A stretch of DNA of 58,816 nt from Acidobacteriota bacterium (GCA_003223555.1 QHVM01000085.1:268754-327569); one strand, 5' to 3'. Numbered from the stretch's first letter, positions 1 through 10,038 are shown. The notes: generated from the sequence alone by a model not told the origin. Made by a program: numbers and translations.

Positions 1-483
1 GCCGCGCGCACCCGCAACGGCAGGGTGGGCGTGATGGCCACCGCGGGCACCATCGCCTCCGAGCGATTTGCGCGACTCGTGCGGGAGCACGCGCGCAGCG
101 TCGAAGTGCTGGCCCAGGCCTGCCCGGGGCTGGCCGACCTCATCGAGGAGGGACATCTCGACGGCGAGATCCTGCGCGCGCGCCTGCTGGAGCTGACCGA
201 GCCGCTGCGCCGGGCCCGGGTCGACACCGTCGTGCTCGGCTGCACGCACTACGCCTTCGTCCGCGACCCGGTCGCGCAGGTCATGGGTGCCGGCGTCGAG
301 CTCGTCGACAGCGCGCCGGCCATCGCCCGGCGGACGCAGTCCCTGTTGCGCGACGATGGGAAGCCCCGCGAGGCGACAACCGGCTCGTTCAGGGTCCTCA
401 CGACCGGCGAGCCGCGCACCGTGGCGCCGGTCATCTCCCGCCTGTGGGGCGCCGAGGTGCCCGTGGAGTCGGTGGAGATCTGA
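1..483 (+). CDS. murI: Glutamate racemase, C-terminal part (5' end outside window)
   Basis: Converts L- to D-glutamate in the cytoplasm for peptidoglycan synthesis. The reading frame is open from base 1 and ends at TGA 481-483, so only about 160 C-terminal residues are present. Visible signatures are the GVMAT-GTI strand typical of the family and VVLGCTHYAF, which carries the second catalytic cysteine (TGC at 241-243) and its neighbouring histidine. The first catalytic cysteine would lie upstream of the window. The end VPVESVEI is a normal family terminus. The next gene faces the opposite way, so this is the last gene of its transcript. Confidence 0.9.
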   Translation, partial: AARTRNGRVGVMATAGTIASERFARLVREHARSVEVLAQACPGLADLIEEGHLDGEILRARLLELTEPLRRARVDTVVLGCTHYAFVRDPVAQVMGAGVELVDSAPAIARRTQSLLRDDGKPREATTGSFRVLTTGEPRTVAPVISRLWGAEVPVESVEI

Positions 484-501
484 GGCGGCCCGCGGGGAGC
501 T

Positions 502-954
502 TCAGCCTTCTTCGTCCACCTCCAGCAGGCGGTCGAGGATGAGGCCGTGGAAGCCGGCCGTCCCGGCGCGGAACAGCCAGCCCAGGTGCTGGCGGCACGC
601 GGCGCACTGCTCGACCAGCCAGGAGTGGGGAGGAAACCAGCTCCAATAGGCGCTGGGCTCGCCCACCGCGACACAGCCGGTGGCGTCCGAGAAACATCCG
701 ATCCTGAAGCTGAAGCCGGCCGGGTTGGCGAAGGTGTGCTCGTGGGAGCCCGCGACCTCCATGCGGGCGGCGGAGGTCGTGACCGGCAGCCGGCAGCCGG
801 CGCAAGCGAGGACCCGGCCGCTCGCCTCCTCCTCCGACGAGGATGCCGCGGGCCGCACCGTGCTCGCGGGCTCGGCGGGCCGGGCCCGGAGCAGGTCGAG
901 GGAGGCGCTCGGGCCGGCCGGGTGCGCCAGCGTGTGGTAGATTGGCGGCCTCAT
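502..954 (-). CDS. Bacterial cereblon-like CULT-domain protein
   Basis: 150 aa. The first 45 residues are low-complexity. Residues 50-145 match the CULT fold, the thalidomide-binding domain of cereblon: zinc ligands CAGC (C51, C54) and CAAC (C117, C120), an ANP turn at 76-78 (cereblon VNP), SWFPPHSW at 105-112 (cereblon SWFPGYAW), HLGWLF at 123-128 (cereblon HIGWKF) and a closing GFHGLILDRLL helix (cereblon FWGLTRSALL). The three tryptophans of the ligand cage are W106, W112 and W126. Free-standing bacterial CULT proteins of about this size are known but their natural role is not. The start is ATG at 954 with a weak ribosome site. The gene is divergent from the pullulanase gene with 58 bp between the starts. 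No Lon-like or DDB1-binding part is present. Confidence 0.85.
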   Translation of the reverse strand: MRPPIYHTLAHPAGPSASLDLLRARPAEPASTVRPAASSSEEEASGRVLACAGCRLPVTTSAARMEVAGSHEHTFANPAGFSFRIGCFSDATGCVAVGEPSAYWSWFPPHSWLVEQCAACRQHLGWLFRAGTAGFHGLILDRLLEVDEEG

Positions 955-1012
955 CGCTTCAGCAAGGATTCATCGTCTCCCGCCCGGGAGCGCACGGCAA
1001 GAGGAGCCCGCC

Positions 1013-4000
1013 ATGATGACCGCCATTCTCCCGTCTTCGGCCTCGCGACGACCCTGCACCGCGGCCCTCGCGCTCGTGTTCCTGGGGGCCGTGGCGGCTC
1101 GCGCCGCCGACACGCCGGCGCCGCGCACGGTCACGATCCCGGGAAGCTTCCAGTCCGAGCTGGGCTGCCCGGGGGACTGGCAGCCCGACTGCGCCGCGAC
1201 GCACCTGACCGACGCCACCGGCGGAGTGTGGCGGGCGACCTTCAACGTCCCCGCCGGGGACTGGGAGTACAAGGCGGCCCTCAACGACAGTTGGGACGAG
1301 AACTACGGCGCGAACGCGACGCGCAACGGACCCAACATCTCCCTGTCGCTCGGCCAGGCGGCCGCGGTCCGGTTCTACTACAGCCACGACACGCATTGGG
1401 TCACCGACAACCGCCGGTCGGTCATCGCTACCGCCCCCGGCAGCTACCAGCACCTGCTCGGCTGCCCGAGCGATTGGGACCCTTCGTGCCTGCGGGCGTG
1501 GCTGCAGGACCTCGACGGCGATGGGATCTACCGCTTTTCCACCCGACTTCCCGCGGGCAGCTACGAGGTCAAGGCCGCCATTGGCGAGAGCTGGGACGAG
1601 AACTACGGCGCGGGCGGTGCGCGCAACGGAGCCAACATTCCGTTCACCGTCCCCACCGACTGCGCGGAGATGGTGTTCACCTACGATTCGTCCAGCCACG
1701 TCCTGAGCGTGGCCCCGGCCGGGCCGGCTCCCCAGCCGACGAGCGTCACGATCGCGGGCAGCTTCCAATCGGAGGTGGGCTGCTCGGCAGACTGGCAGCC
1801 CGGTTGCGATGCCACGCATCTCGGCTTCGACGTCGAGGACGGCGTGTGGCAAGGGAGCTTCGACGTCCCCGCGGGGAGCTGGGAATACAAGGCCGCCCTG
1901 AACGACGCTTGGGACGAGAACTACGGCGCCAACGCCACCCGTAACGGCCCCAACATCTCGCTCTCGCTGGCGGAGGCCCGGACGGTCAAGTTCTACTACG
2001 ACCACCAGACGCACTGGGTGACGAGCAGCGGCAACGCCACGATCGTCACCGCGCCCGGCAGCTATCAGCACTTCCTCGGGTGCGTCGACAACTGGAGGCC
2101 CGCGTGCCTGCGTTCCTGGCTGGAGGATCCGGAGGGCGACGGGAGCTACAGCTTCTCCACCCGCGCCTTGCCGGCCGGAAGCTACGAGGTCAAAGCCGCC
2201 ATCAACGAGAGCTGGGACGAGAACTACGGGGACGGGGGCGTGCGCAACGGCCCCAACATCCCCTTCACCGTCCCGACCTCCTGCGCGGAGACGTTCTTCC
2301 GCTACGACGCGGCCAGCCACGTGCTGTCGGTCAGCACCCAGGGCGCGCCGCGGGGCAACCTGGCGCGGGCCCGGGCGCACTGGCTGTCGCGCGACACGGT
2401 TGCCTGGAACGTGGGAGCAGTCCAGCCGGGATGGACGGTCAAGCTTCACTACGACGCGCAGGGCGGTCTCACCCTGGGGCCCGACGGCGTCCACGGCGGC
2501 GTCGAGATCCCGCTCGCGTACGATCCAGCCGGGCTCAGCCCCGAGCTCAGAGCCCTCTTCCCGCACCTGGCCGCCTACCCGGCCTTCAAGGTGCCGGCGG
2601 CGCGCCTCGACGACGTCCCGGCCGCGCTCAAGAGCCAGCTCGCCGTCTCCGCCACCGACGGGTCAGGCGACCCCGTCGATGCCACGTCGCTCCAGATCCC
2701 GGGCGTGCTCGACGACCTCGACACCTACACCGGCCCGCTCGGCGTGACCTTCGACCACGGCGTGCCCACGCTCCGGCTGTGGGCTCCCACCGCGCGCTCG
2801 GTCAAGCTCCACCTCTTCGCCGATTCCAGGCCGGCCACGACCGATTCGGTCCTCGACATGAGGCCAGGAGCCTCGGGGCGGTGGGCGCTCACCGGCGATG
2901 CGAGCTGGTACGGCAAGTTCTACCTGTACGAGGTCGAGGTGTACGTGCGCTCGACCGGCCGCGTCGAGCGCAACCTCGTGACCGATCCCTACTCGGTGAG
3001 CCTCTCGCGCAACAGCCAGCGGAGCCAGATCGTCGACCTCGCCGACCCGGCGCTGAAGCCTCCCGAGTGGGACGCGCTCGCCAAGCCCGCCCTCGAGGCC
3101 CCGGAGGACATCGTCCTCTACGAGCTGCACGTGCGCGACTTCAGCGCCGGCGATGCGAGCGTGCCCGAGGGCCTGCGGGGGACGTTCAAGGCGTTCACCC
3201 AGACCGACTCCAACGGCATGAAGCACCTCGCCGCGCTCGCCCGCGCCGGCCTGACCCACGTCCACCTGCTGCCGTCGTTCGACATCGCCTCCGTCGACGA
3301 GGACAAGACCCGGTGGCAGTACCCGGCGGGGGACCTGGCCAGCTTCCCCCCCGACTCCGACCAGCAGCAGGCGGCGGTCACCTCGGTCGCCGACAAGGAC
3401 GCCTTCAACTGGGGCTACGACCCGTGGCACTACACGGTGCCGGAGGGCAGCTACGCCACCGACGCCGACGGGCCGGCCCGCATCCGCGAGTTCCGCGAGA
3501 TGGTGCAGGCCCTCGCCGGCCAGGGACTGCGGGTCGTGATCGACGTCGTCTACAACCACACCAGCGCCTCCGGGGAGAGCAGTCAGTCGGTGCTCGACCG
3601 CGTGGTCCCGGGCTACTACCACCGGCTGGACGCGGACGGGAACGTCGAGACCAGCTCCTGCTGCCAGAACACGGCCAGCGAGCACAACATGATGGAGAAG
3701 CTGCTCATCGACTCGGTGCTCACCTGGGCCCGCGCCTACAAGGTCGACGGCTTCCGCTTCGACATCATGGGCCACCACATGAAGCGCAACATGGTGAAGC
3801 TCCGTCAGGCCCTCGATGCGCTCACCCCGGCCGCGGACGGAGTGGAAGGGACGAAGGTCTACGTCTACGGCGAGGGCTGGAACTTCGGGGAGGTGGCCAA
3901 CAACGCGCGGGGCGTCAACGCCACCCAGGCCAACATGGCCGGCACCGGCATCGGCACCTTCAACGACCGCATCCGCGACGGCGCCCGTGGCGGCGGGCCT

Positions 4001-5248
4001 TTCGGCGGCCGGCAGGAGCAGGGATACCTCACCGGCCTCTTCTACGACCCCAACGCGACCAACCAGGGATCGCCCGCGGACCAGCTCGCGGCCCTTCTCC
4101 TCCGCGAGGACTGGATCCGCCTCTCGCTCGCCGGCAACCTGGCCGACTACCAGTTCGTGGACCGCAACGGGAGCCTGATCGCCGGCCGCCAGCTCGACTA
4201 CAACGGCCAGCAGGCCGGCTACACAGCGGATCCGCAGGAGGACATCAACTACGTCGACGCCCACGACGACGAGACGCTGTTCGACGCCGTCCAGCTCAAG
4301 GCTCCCGCTTCGACGCGCATGCCTGACCGGGTGCGCATGCAGGACCTCGGGATGAGCCTCGTTGTCCTCGGCCAAGGTATCCCGTTCGTCCACGCCGGCA
4401 TCGACATGCTGCGGTCGAAGTCGCTCGACCGGAACAGCTACAACTCGGGCGACTGGTTCAACAGGCTCGACTTCACCTATGCGTCCGACAACTGGGGCGT
4501 GGGGCTGCCGCCCGCCCGCGACAACGGGAACAACTGGATCGTCATGAGACCCCTGCTCGGTGACCCCGCCCTGAAACCCGTCCGCGCGGACATCGAGGCC
4601 GCCTCCGCGCACTTCCAGGAAATGCTGGCGATCCGGAAGAGCTCGAAGCTGTTCCGGCTGCGGACGGCAGCCCACGTCGAGAGCCGACTGCGCTTCCACA
4701 ACACGGGTCCCGGCCAGCTCCCGGGTCTCATCGTGATGAGCTTGTCGGACGACGACGGGGCGGTCGACCGCGCGCATGCCCGGATCGTCGTTCTCTTCAA
4801 CGCCAACCGGGACGCCGCGAGCTTCGCGGCTGCCGACTTCGCGGGGCTGCCCTTCGTCCTGCACCCGATCCTGGCCGCTTCTCACGACCCGGTCGTTCGG
4901 ACCACGTCCTTCTCCCGGGCCAGCGGCACCTTCTCGGTGCCGGCTCGCACGGCGGCGGTCTTGTGGGCGCTGCGGCCGGCGGACCAGCGGATCGGCCTGC
5001 TCGCGGGAGACATCGACGGCCTGGTGGCGAACGGGACGCTGAACCCGGGCCAGGGTAACGCGCTGTCCGTCAAGCTGCGGGCCGCGTTGGCCCAGTTCGG
5101 CCGCGGCAACAGCCAGGCGGCGGCGAACGAGCTGCGGGCCTTCGGCAACCAGGTCCGGGCCTTCGTGAGCGCGGGCATACTCTCGCCCGGGCAGGGCGCC
5201 TCCCTCGCGGGAGAGGCGCAGCAGATTACCAACCAGATCGGCCGATAG
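1013..5248 (+). CDS. pulA: Exported type I pullulanase with four X25 modules and a C-terminal FIMAH-like domain
   Basis: 1411 aa, hydrolysing alpha-1,6 bonds of pullulan or glycogen outside the cytoplasm. A signal peptide covers about residues 1-31. Four X25-type modules of about 100 aa follow (about 36-440), each with a WDENYG motif and arranged A-B-A-B. Next come the pullulanase N2-like and CBM48 domains and a GH13 barrel with ELHVRDFS (about 702), VIDVVYNHT (about 840), GFRFDIMG carrying the nucleophile Asp (about 915), YGEGWN with the acid/base Glu (about 953) and DAHDDET (about 1081). The last 85 residues ([13 protein letters not shown]... and [11 protein letters not shown]) resemble the helical FIMAH domain. 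A GAGGAG ribosome site precedes the ATG. Downstream is a convergent cupin gene. Confidence 0.92.
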   Translation: MMTAILPSSASRRPCTAALALVFLGAVAARAADTPAPRTVTIPGSFQSELGCPGDWQPDCAATHLTDATGGVWRATFNVPAGDWEYKAALNDSWDENYGANATRNGPNISLSLGQAAAVRFYYSHDTHWVTDNRRSVIATAPGSYQHLLGCPSDWDPSCLRAWLQDLDGDGIYRFSTRLPAGSYEVKAAIGESWDENYGAGGARNGANIPFTVPTDCAEMVFTYDSSSHVLSVAPAGPAPQPTSVTIAGSFQSEVGCSADWQPGCDATHLGFDVEDGVWQGSFDVPAGSWEYKAALNDAWDENYGANATRNGPNISLSLAEARTVKFYYDHQTHWVTSSGNATIVTAPGSYQHFLGCVDNWRPACLRSWLEDPEGDGSYSFSTRALPAGSYEVKAAINESWDENYGDGGVRNGPNIPFTVPTSCAETFFRYDAASHVLSVSTQGAPRGNLARARAHWLSRDTVAWNVGAVQPGWTVKLHYDAQGGLTLGPDGVHGGVEIPLAYDPAGLSPELRALFPHLAAYPAFKVPAARLDDVPAALKSQLAVSATDGSGDPVDATSLQIPGVLDDLDTYTGPLGVTFDHGVPTLRLWAPTARSVKLHLFADSRPATTDSVLDMRPGASGRWALTGDASWYGKFYLYEVEVYVRSTGRVERNLVTDPYSVSLSRNSQRSQIVDLADPALKPPEWDALAKPALEAPEDIVLYELHVRDFSAGDASVPEGLRGTFKAFTQTDSNGMKHLAALARAGLTHVHLLPSFDIASVDEDKTRWQYPAGDLASFPPDSDQQQAAVTSVADKDAFNWGYDPWHYTVPEGSYATDADGPARIREFREMVQALAGQGLRVVIDVVYNHTSASGESSQSVLDRVVPGYYHRLDADGNVETSSCCQNTASEHNMMEKLLIDSVLTWARAYKVDGFRFDIMGHHMKRNMVKLRQALDALTPAADGVEGTKVYVYGEGWNFGEVANNARGVNATQANMAGTGIGTFNDRIRDGARGGGPFGGRQEQGYLTGLFYDPNATNQGSPADQLAALLLREDWIRLSLAGNLADYQFVDRNGSLIAGRQLDYNGQQAGYTADPQEDINYVDAHDDETLFDAVQLKAPASTRMPDRVRMQDLGMSLVVLGQGIPFVHAGIDMLRSKSLDRNSYNSGDWFNRLDFTYASDNWGVGLPPARDNGNNWIVMRPLLGDPALKPVRADIEAASAHFQEMLAIRKSSKLFRLRTAAHVESRLRFHNTGPGQLPGLIVMSLSDDDGAVDRAHARIVVLFNANRDAASFAAADFAGLPFVLHPILAASHDPVVRTTSFSRASGTFSVPARTAAVLWALRPADQRIGLLAGDIDGLVANGTLNPGQGNALSVKLRAALAQFGRGNSQAAANELRAFGNQVRAFVSAGILSPGQGASLAGEAQQITNQIGR
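1123..2337 (+). repeat. In-gene tandem duplication of an X25 A-B module pair
   Basis: Two direct copies of about 600 bp (about 1123-1725 and 1741-2337) encode the same A-B pair. Module A copies share GSFQSE-GC-DW and [17 protein letters not shown]. Module B copies share GSYQH-LGC and [19 protein letters not shown] identity is high, with most changes at third codon positions. The modules therefore arose by duplication of a pair, not by four single duplications. In family pullulanases X25 domains are accessory, probably starch-contacting. Confidence 0.85.
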
Positions 5249-5254
5249 CGCTGC

Positions 5255-5674
5255 CTACGGTGCCGGCGCGGCCGGAGGCGTCGCCGCCGAGCGCCACTTG
5301 ATCACGTGGTAGGTCGCCTCGGTGGTCCCCACGTTCCGGAGCCCGTGCAGCTCGTTCGAGGCGTGGAAGATCACCGAGCCCGGCCCCAGCGGGCGGGTCT
5401 TGCCTTCGATGAACGACTCCACGTTGCCTTCGCGGATGATGATCAGCTCCTCTTCCGGATGGCGGTGGGGGGGATGCGGCGACTCGCCCGGCTTCAACGT
5501 CGTGACATGCAGCTCCAGCTCGGACAGCGTCGGCGTGGGGTTGTCGAAGAAGTGCCGGACGGCGCCCACCTTCGTCGGCTGGGGCGCGACGGAATCCCAC
5601 GGGAACACGCCGGAGCGCATCATCGTCGAGGGGGCGGGCGACTGGGCCCGCATGGCGGTGGCGGCCAGGGCCAC
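5255..5674 (-). CDS. Cupin-domain protein, probably exported
   Basis: About 139 aa from GTG 5674. The cupin core shows HPPHRHPEEELIII and a later GSVIFHASNELHGLRN, so the metal-binding His/Glu set (HxH, E and H) is complete. Enzymatic role unknown. The residues ALAATAMRAQ look like the end of a signal peptide, but the only in-frame upstream start is this GTG, giving a very short leader. A strong AGGAG lies just upstream but is best spaced for an ATG (5682) in another frame. The true start, or a sequence error, is therefore unresolved; ATG 5653 or ATG 5623 are alternatives. Convergent with pulA. Confidence 0.75.
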   Translation of the reverse strand: MALAATAMRAQSPAPSTMMRSGVFPWDSVAPQPTKVGAVRHFFDNPTPTLSELELHVTTLKPGESPHPPHRHPEEELIIIREGNVESFIEGKTRPLGPGSVIFHASNELHGLRNVGTTEATYHVIKWRSAATPPAAPAP

Positions 5675-5682
5675 ATCGTCAT
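5620..5682 (-). other. Possible 20-codon Trp/Pro-rich leader ORF overlapping the cupin gene
   Basis: ATG 5682 follows AAAGGAGATCCG, the best ribosome site in this region. It opens a 20-residue frame very rich in proline with two tryptophans. Its TGA (5620-5622) overlaps an ATGATG that is in frame with the cupin. This is either a translationally coupled leader or the trace of a frameshift in the cupin signal peptide. Confidence 0.2.
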
Positions 5683-5719
5683 CGGATCTCCTTTGCCGGA
5701 AGACTCTGGCGCTGGCGCG

Positions 5720-5762
5720 AGCATACGCCAACGGCGCGGCGCCCGCGGCGCCGTGATACGCT
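5720..5762. promoter_or_regulatory. Divergent -10-like boxes between the cupin and SGNH genes
   Basis: On the minus strand TATGCT (5725-5720) lies about 40 bases before the cupin leader ATG. On the plus strand TACGCT (5757-5762) lies 24 bases before the esterase ATG. No convincing -35 boxes are seen. Confidence 0.3.
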
Positions 5763-5786
5763 CGCGCCACGACCCGAGGAAAGCCG

Positions 5787-6581
5787 ATGAGCCGTTGGAG
5801 CCTCGCCGTGCTGGCCGTCCTGACCTTGCCCGCGGCGGCCCGGTCCCAGTCGCCGCCGCCGGCGACGCCCGCCCAGTGCGCCGAGCGCTCCGTGCAGCGG
5901 CAGGCGGAGCGCGCGGCCTCCATCCTCGGCGACTGGCCGGCCCTCGGCCGGTACCGCGATGGCAACGCCCAGCTGGCTCCGCCGGCGAAGGGCGAGGCGC
6001 GGATCGTCTTCATGGGCGACTCGATCACCGACAACTGGGACAAAGAGGGGTACGGCGGGTTCTTCCCGGGCAAGCCCTACGTCAACCGCGGCATCAGCGG
6101 CCAGACGACGCCCCAGATGCTCGTCCGTTTCCGGCCGGACGTGATCGCCCTCCACCCGAAGGTGGTCGTGATCCTGGCCGGGACCAACGACATCGCCGGC
6201 AACACGGGAGCCATGGCCCTGTCGGCGGTCGAGGACAACCTGGCCTCCATGGCCGAGCTGTCCCAGGTCCACGGCATCCGCGTCGTGCTCGCCTCGGTGC
6301 TGCCGGTCGACGACGACGACCGCGATCGCGAGGGGCACCTGCTGCTCCGCACCAACTGCCGGCCGCCGTCGCAGATCGCGGCCCTCAACCAGTGGATCCG
6401 TGACTACGCCGCCGCCCACGGCCACGTGTACCTGGACTACGCGGGGCCGCTCTCGGATGAGAAGGGGATGCTCAAGGCCGACCTCAGCGACGACGGCCTC
6501 CATCCCAACGCCAGGGGTTATGCGGTGATGGCGCCCCTGGCCGAGAAGGCCATCGCCGACGCGCTGAAGGGCAAGCGCTGA
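5787..6581 (+). CDS. Exported SGNH/GDSL-type hydrolase
   Basis: 264 aa with a signal peptide ending near ARSQ (about residue 21). Block I is [12 protein letters not shown], with the nucleophile serine near residue 79. Block II glycine is in NRGISGQTT, block III is GTNDIAGN and block V is DGLHPN with the catalytic Asp and His. The block order and length fit the lysophospholipase L1/acetylesterase-like SGNH group. The substrate is unknown; carbohydrate deacetylation would suit the pullulanase neighbourhood but is only inference. The stop overlaps the start of the next gene (TGATG), so the two are translationally coupled. Confidence 0.88.
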   Translation: MSRWSLAVLAVLTLPAAARSQSPPPATPAQCAERSVQRQAERAASILGDWPALGRYRDGNAQLAPPAKGEARIVFMGDSITDNWDKEGYGGFFPGKPYVNRGISGQTTPQMLVRFRPDVIALHPKVVVILAGTNDIAGNTGAMALSAVEDNLASMAELSQVHGIRVVLASVLPVDDDDRDREGHLLLRTNCRPPSQIAALNQWIRDYAAAHGHVYLDYAGPLSDEKGMLKADLSDDGLHPNARGYAVMAPLAEKAIADALKGKR

Positions 6582-7063
6582 TGGACGAGGCGGCCGCCGC
6601 GTTCCGCCTGGCCACCCCGATCGGCGAGCTGATGGGCCGGGTCCGCGGCGGCGCTCTCTGCGCCCTCGACTGGGCGGGAGACTCGCGCGGGCGCGAGGGC
6701 GCGGAGGCCGCGGCGCTCCGCCGGCGGCTCGAGGCCTACTTTGCCGGAGAGCTGGAGGCCCTCGACGAGATCCCGGTCGATCCGCCGGGCACCGAGTTCC
6801 AGCGCAAGGTGTGGCAGGCGCTGCGCCGGATCCCGCCCGGCCGGACCGTCTCCTATTCCGAGCTGGCCCGCGCGGTGGGCTTCCCGTCGGCGGTGCGGGC
6901 GGTAGGGACCGCCAACGGGCGCAACCCGGTGCCCATCGTCATCCCCTGCCACCGTGTCGTCCGCTCCGACGGCAGCCTGGGCGGATACGGCGGCGGCCTC
7001 GACCGCAAACGCTGGCTGCTCGACCACGAGCGGGCACGCCTGGGGATCCTCTTCTCCCGCTGA
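6581..7063 (+). CDS. ogt: Methylated-DNA--protein-cysteine S-methyltransferase (Ogt type)
   Basis: 160 aa. Transfers alkyl groups from O6-alkylguanine to its own cysteine in a suicide reaction. The acceptor is in IPCHRVV (Cys about 123), preceded by the helix-turn-helix region [13 protein letters not shown] and the NGRNPVPI asparagine hinge, and followed by [15 protein letters not shown]. The N-terminal ribonuclease-like lobe is short, as in Ogt, and there is no Ada-type zinc or AraC part. It is coupled to the upstream hydrolase by a one-base overlap, although the functions have no obvious link. Confidence 0.93.
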   Translation: MDEAAAAFRLATPIGELMGRVRGGALCALDWAGDSRGREGAEAAALRRRLEAYFAGELEALDEIPVDPPGTEFQRKVWQALRRIPPGRTVSYSELARAVGFPSAVRAVGTANGRNPVPIVIPCHRVVRSDGSLGGYGGGLDRKRWLLDHERARLGILFSR

Positions 7064-7129
7064 CGCGCGCGCGGCGCCCAGGTGGTGCCGGGTCGGGTAG
7101 TACCAATCCGAGGGCTCGTCCGCACCCCG

Positions 7130-9340
7130 TCAGCGCGAGGCGGTCTCTGGCCCGAGGGCGAACGCCTCGTGGCGCTCCAGTCGGGCACCGCTCACCTCGT
7201 CCTTCACCTCCAGGGTCAGATCGTAGGAGCCGGGGGCCATGCCGTCGAGCGTCATGCCGACGAGCCGGACCAGGCGGCCGTCGGGGTCGGCGGCGATCGG
7301 AGTCGGGGCCGCCTCCCGCACGAGCCGGCCGTCGCCCGTCCGCAGCGCCAGGCCCGCGCTGACGCGAGGGCCGGCCGGAGCGGCCCGCGCGGCGCCGAAC
7401 ACCTCGAACTGGCAATACAACCGTCCGCCGGGCGCGAAGGTGCGGTGCACGGCGAGCGCGGGCTGCGGGCGCGCCTGGCCGGGGGTGCCCTCGAGCCGGT
7501 CGGTGAGGATGGGCGTCGACAGGCGCAAGGCACCCGGGCCGGGCACCTCGAAGCGCTGCGTCACCGCGCCGGTGGCGTCGCCCGCCGGGGCCCGCACGAC
7601 GACGCGGGCTTGCGCGACCCCGGGCGGCAGCTCGAACTCGCGGGTAAAGGCGCGCCACCCCGGCGACTGGCCCGCGGCAGCGCTGACCTCGAGGGCGCCG
7701 TCGTCGCGGAACGTCCGCCCGGTGTCCCGGTGCGTGACCACCACGCTGAACTCGAGGCGGGCATTGTGCGCGCCACCCTTGGGCGGCAAGCCCGCCCGGC
7801 TGGCGTCGAACTCGGCCGCCACCAGCACGCGGGTGGCATCCTGGCTCCGCGGCTCGAAGACGTAGGCCATCGCGCGCAGCGGGATGCCGGCCTCGTCGTG
7901 GGCGGAGTCGAGCGCGCGGACGACGGCCGCGTCGACGGCCGGCGCCTTCTCCTTCTTCCCCGGCCGGGCGGCGGCCTCCGCGCGCAGGCTGTACCCGCGC
8001 CGGGCCCGCACCGCGAGCCCCGGCCGCCGGACCTCGACCCGCAGCTTCCGCCACTGGCCGGCGGACTTGCCCGGCGGAGGGTGGAAGCCCAGCAGATAGA
8101 AGACCCGCGACTCGTCCGCGATGCGCTCCACGCCGCCCGCGAGGTCGTTCGTGTTGCGCACCGAGAAGCCACCGGTGTCGTCGGCGAGGGTCTGGGCCCC
8201 GGCCGAGGCCAGCACCGACTCCTCGAACCTGACCGTCGTGCGCTCCCGCGTGAGATCGCCCGCGTTGAGCGTCTCGGAGTGCTCGACGTCGTCCGCCCCG
8301 CCGTAGCCGGGCCCCTGGGCCACCAGGCCCCGCACGTCGATGAAGTAGACGGCGGTGTTCGCCTCCCGTGACGTGGCGGCGATGCCGCGCAGGTCCAGCG
8401 CCGAGTCTTCGAGGAAGCCCGGCGAGATCAGCAGGAGCGACTTGCGGCCGTGCACCGCGGCCAGAGCCTCGAGGCCCCTGCGCACCGACTGGAGGGTCAG
8501 GCGAGTCCGGTCCCGGCGCTGGGCGTCGAGGTCGGAGGCCCAGCCGCGCACCATGCCGTCGCAGGCGGTCGGGTCGCAGAGGTTGTTGCTCGCCCAGCGC
8601 CGCTTCACGCGCTCCTTGATGGCTCCCAGCGAGCCGGGCATCGCCTCGGACGCCTGGGCGGCCGCCCGGTCCGCCACGGAGCCGGACGGACCCGAGGGCA
8701 GCGCGGAGTTCATGGCCGGGGAGTCCTCGTAGTTGGCGATCCGGTAGGCTTCGTAGTCCGACATGCGGGCGTAGGTCGCGGCGTCGCCGCCCCGCCCCTT
8801 CACCCGTTGGAGCAGCGCGAGCAGGTCCGGGCGGCCCTCGGGGACGCGGGCGTTCCACCAGACCTCCCCGCTCGACGTGCCGAGCGTCACCTCGTCCCCG
8901 TCGTGGACGGCCCGGTCCATGAAGGCGGCGGCCGCGCTGCGGGCGCCCGCCGCCTGGGGAGACGGGGTTCGCAGGTCGTCGATGATGATGGCGAAGGCGC
9001 GGCCGTTGCCGCCCGCGCTCGCCGCGTTGCTGGCCACCACGGGGGGCGTGGCCGGCGGCGCCGGCGCCTCCGGCGGCGGCTCGAGGACGAAAGGCTCGAA
9101 GCTGACGATCTCCTGGGGCCTTCCGTCCTCCGTGACCACGAAGTCGTCGCGGCCGAGGCCGGCCACGGGACGCCCGGCCGAGTCGAGGACCACCGCATCG
9201 ACGGTGATGAGCTCCACCTCCGAGGAGAAGGTGGGCAGGTTGGGCGGCGCCTGGGCTCGGGCCGTGCGGCTTCCTTCCCGCAGTGCCAAAGCTCCCAGCA
9301 GCGAGACGAGCGACGGGAGCAGCGAGCGGCGTCCCATCAT
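7130..9340 (-). CDS. Exported VWFA-related protein of the acidobacterial type
   Basis: 736 aa. A signal peptide (MMGRRSLLPSLVSLLGALAL) leads into a conserved beta segment (FSSEVELITVDAVVLD) that opens the VWFA-related acidobacterial family. The VWA-like core begins FAIIIDDLRTP and continues through KSLLLISPGFLEDS. The C-terminal half is beta-sandwich-like. The canonical MIDAS DxSxS is replaced by DDLRT, as is common in this group, so metal binding is uncertain. ATG 9340 overlaps the TGA of the upstream regulator gene by four bases. The two are one operon, which suggests the regulator controls or senses this envelope protein. Function unknown. Confidence 0.82.
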   Translation of the reverse strand: MMGRRSLLPSLVSLLGALALREGSRTARAQAPPNLPTFSSEVELITVDAVVLDSAGRPVAGLGRDDFVVTEDGRPQEIVSFEPFVLEPPPEAPAPPATPPVVASNAASAGGNGRAFAIIIDDLRTPSPQAAGARSAAAAFMDRAVHDGDEVTLGTSSGEVWWNARVPEGRPDLLALLQRVKGRGGDAATYARMSDYEAYRIANYEDSPAMNSALPSGPSGSVADRAAAQASEAMPGSLGAIKERVKRRWASNNLCDPTACDGMVRGWASDLDAQRRDRTRLTLQSVRRGLEALAAVHGRKSLLLISPGFLEDSALDLRGIAATSREANTAVYFIDVRGLVAQGPGYGGADDVEHSETLNAGDLTRERTTVRFEESVLASAGAQTLADDTGGFSVRNTNDLAGGVERIADESRVFYLLGFHPPPGKSAGQWRKLRVEVRRPGLAVRARRGYSLRAEAAARPGKKEKAPAVDAAVVRALDSAHDEAGIPLRAMAYVFEPRSQDATRVLVAAEFDASRAGLPPKGGAHNARLEFSVVVTHRDTGRTFRDDGALEVSAAAGQSPGWRAFTREFELPPGVAQARVVVRAPAGDATGAVTQRFEVPGPGALRLSTPILTDRLEGTPGQARPQPALAVHRTFAPGGRLYCQFEVFGAARAAPAGPRVSAGLALRTGDGRLVREAAPTPIAADPDGRLVRLVGMTLDGMAPGSYDLTLEVKDEVSGARLERHEAFALGPETASR

Positions 9341-10032
9341 TCGAGCTCCCGCTTCGCGCCGTGCGTCTGGGTCGACGCGTCGATGAAGGCCCGCACCAGA
9401 AGCACCGCCACGCCGACCCTGATCTCGTCTCCGTCCGACAAGGCGGTCGGCCGCTCGACCCGCCGGCCATTGACGAAGGTTCCGTTCTTGCTGCCCAGGT
9501 CCTCCACGATGGCTTCGTCGACCCCGACCTGGATCCGGGCGTGCCGCCGGGAGACACTGGCCGCGTCCACCCAGACCGTGGCCTCGGGATCGCGGCCGAT
9601 CACGCTCGCGCCGTCGGCGAGGGGAACGGCCTTGCCCTCCCAGATCAAACGGAACGAGGCGGCACGCCGCGGGCGTGCACTCGTCGTCTCCCGGCGATCT
9701 ACAGAGGCCAGGAAGCGATAGCCACGGCGGGCGAGGGTCTCCACGAACCGCGGGTTCTGGGCCGAATCGCCCAGGGCGCGCCGCAGCTTGCTCACCGCCT
9801 TGTTGAGGCCGTGCTCGAAGTCGACGAACACGGCCCGGGGCCAGATCCGCTGGCGGATCTGCTCCCTCGTCACGAGCTCGCCCGGGCGTTCGACGAGCAG
9901 GGCCATCACCTGGAAAGGCTGCTCCTGGAGCGAGATCCTTACCCCCTTGCGCCGGAGCTCTCCCGTCGCGAGGTCGGCCTCGAAGGCGCCGAAGCGCACA
10001 ACGGTGAGGGCCGGTCCACTCGGGGGGGCCAC
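9337..10032 (-). CDS. Winged-helix DNA-binding / FHA-domain regulator
   Basis: 231 aa from GTG 10032, or 245 aa from TTG 10074. Residues 8-105 are an OmpR/PhoB-type winged helix (FQVMALLVERPGELVTREQI, LNKAVSKLRRALGD, VETLARRGYRF). Residues about 125-215 are an FHA domain with GRDPE, SRRHARI and GSKNGTFVNG, the phosphothreonine-binding loops. There is no receiver or transmembrane segment. The fusion suggests gene control through binding of a protein phosphorylated by a Ser/Thr kinase; the kinase at 12809-15541 is a nearby candidate but the link is inference. The gene overlaps the VWFA gene by four bases. Confidence 0.85.
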   Translation of the reverse strand: MAPPSGPALTVVRFGAFEADLATGELRRKGVRISLQEQPFQVMALLVERPGELVTREQIRQRIWPRAVFVDFEHGLNKAVSKLRRALGDSAQNPRFVETLARRGYRFLASVDRRETTSARPRRAASFRLIWEGKAVPLADGASVIGRDPEATVWVDAASVSRRHARIQVGVDEAIVEDLGSKNGTFVNGRRVERPTALSDGDEIRVGVAVLLVRAFIDASTQTHGAKRELE

Positions 10033-10038
10033 GAGCGG

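Noticed and set aside
2663-4885. A long minus-strand frame across the pullulanase gene
   Set aside because: Shadow frame with no recognisable motif; GH13 motifs on the plus strand are intact.
5675-6073. N-terminal extension of the cupin frame
   Set aside because: Antisense to the SGNH gene, no domain, and beyond the ribosome site of the cupin region.
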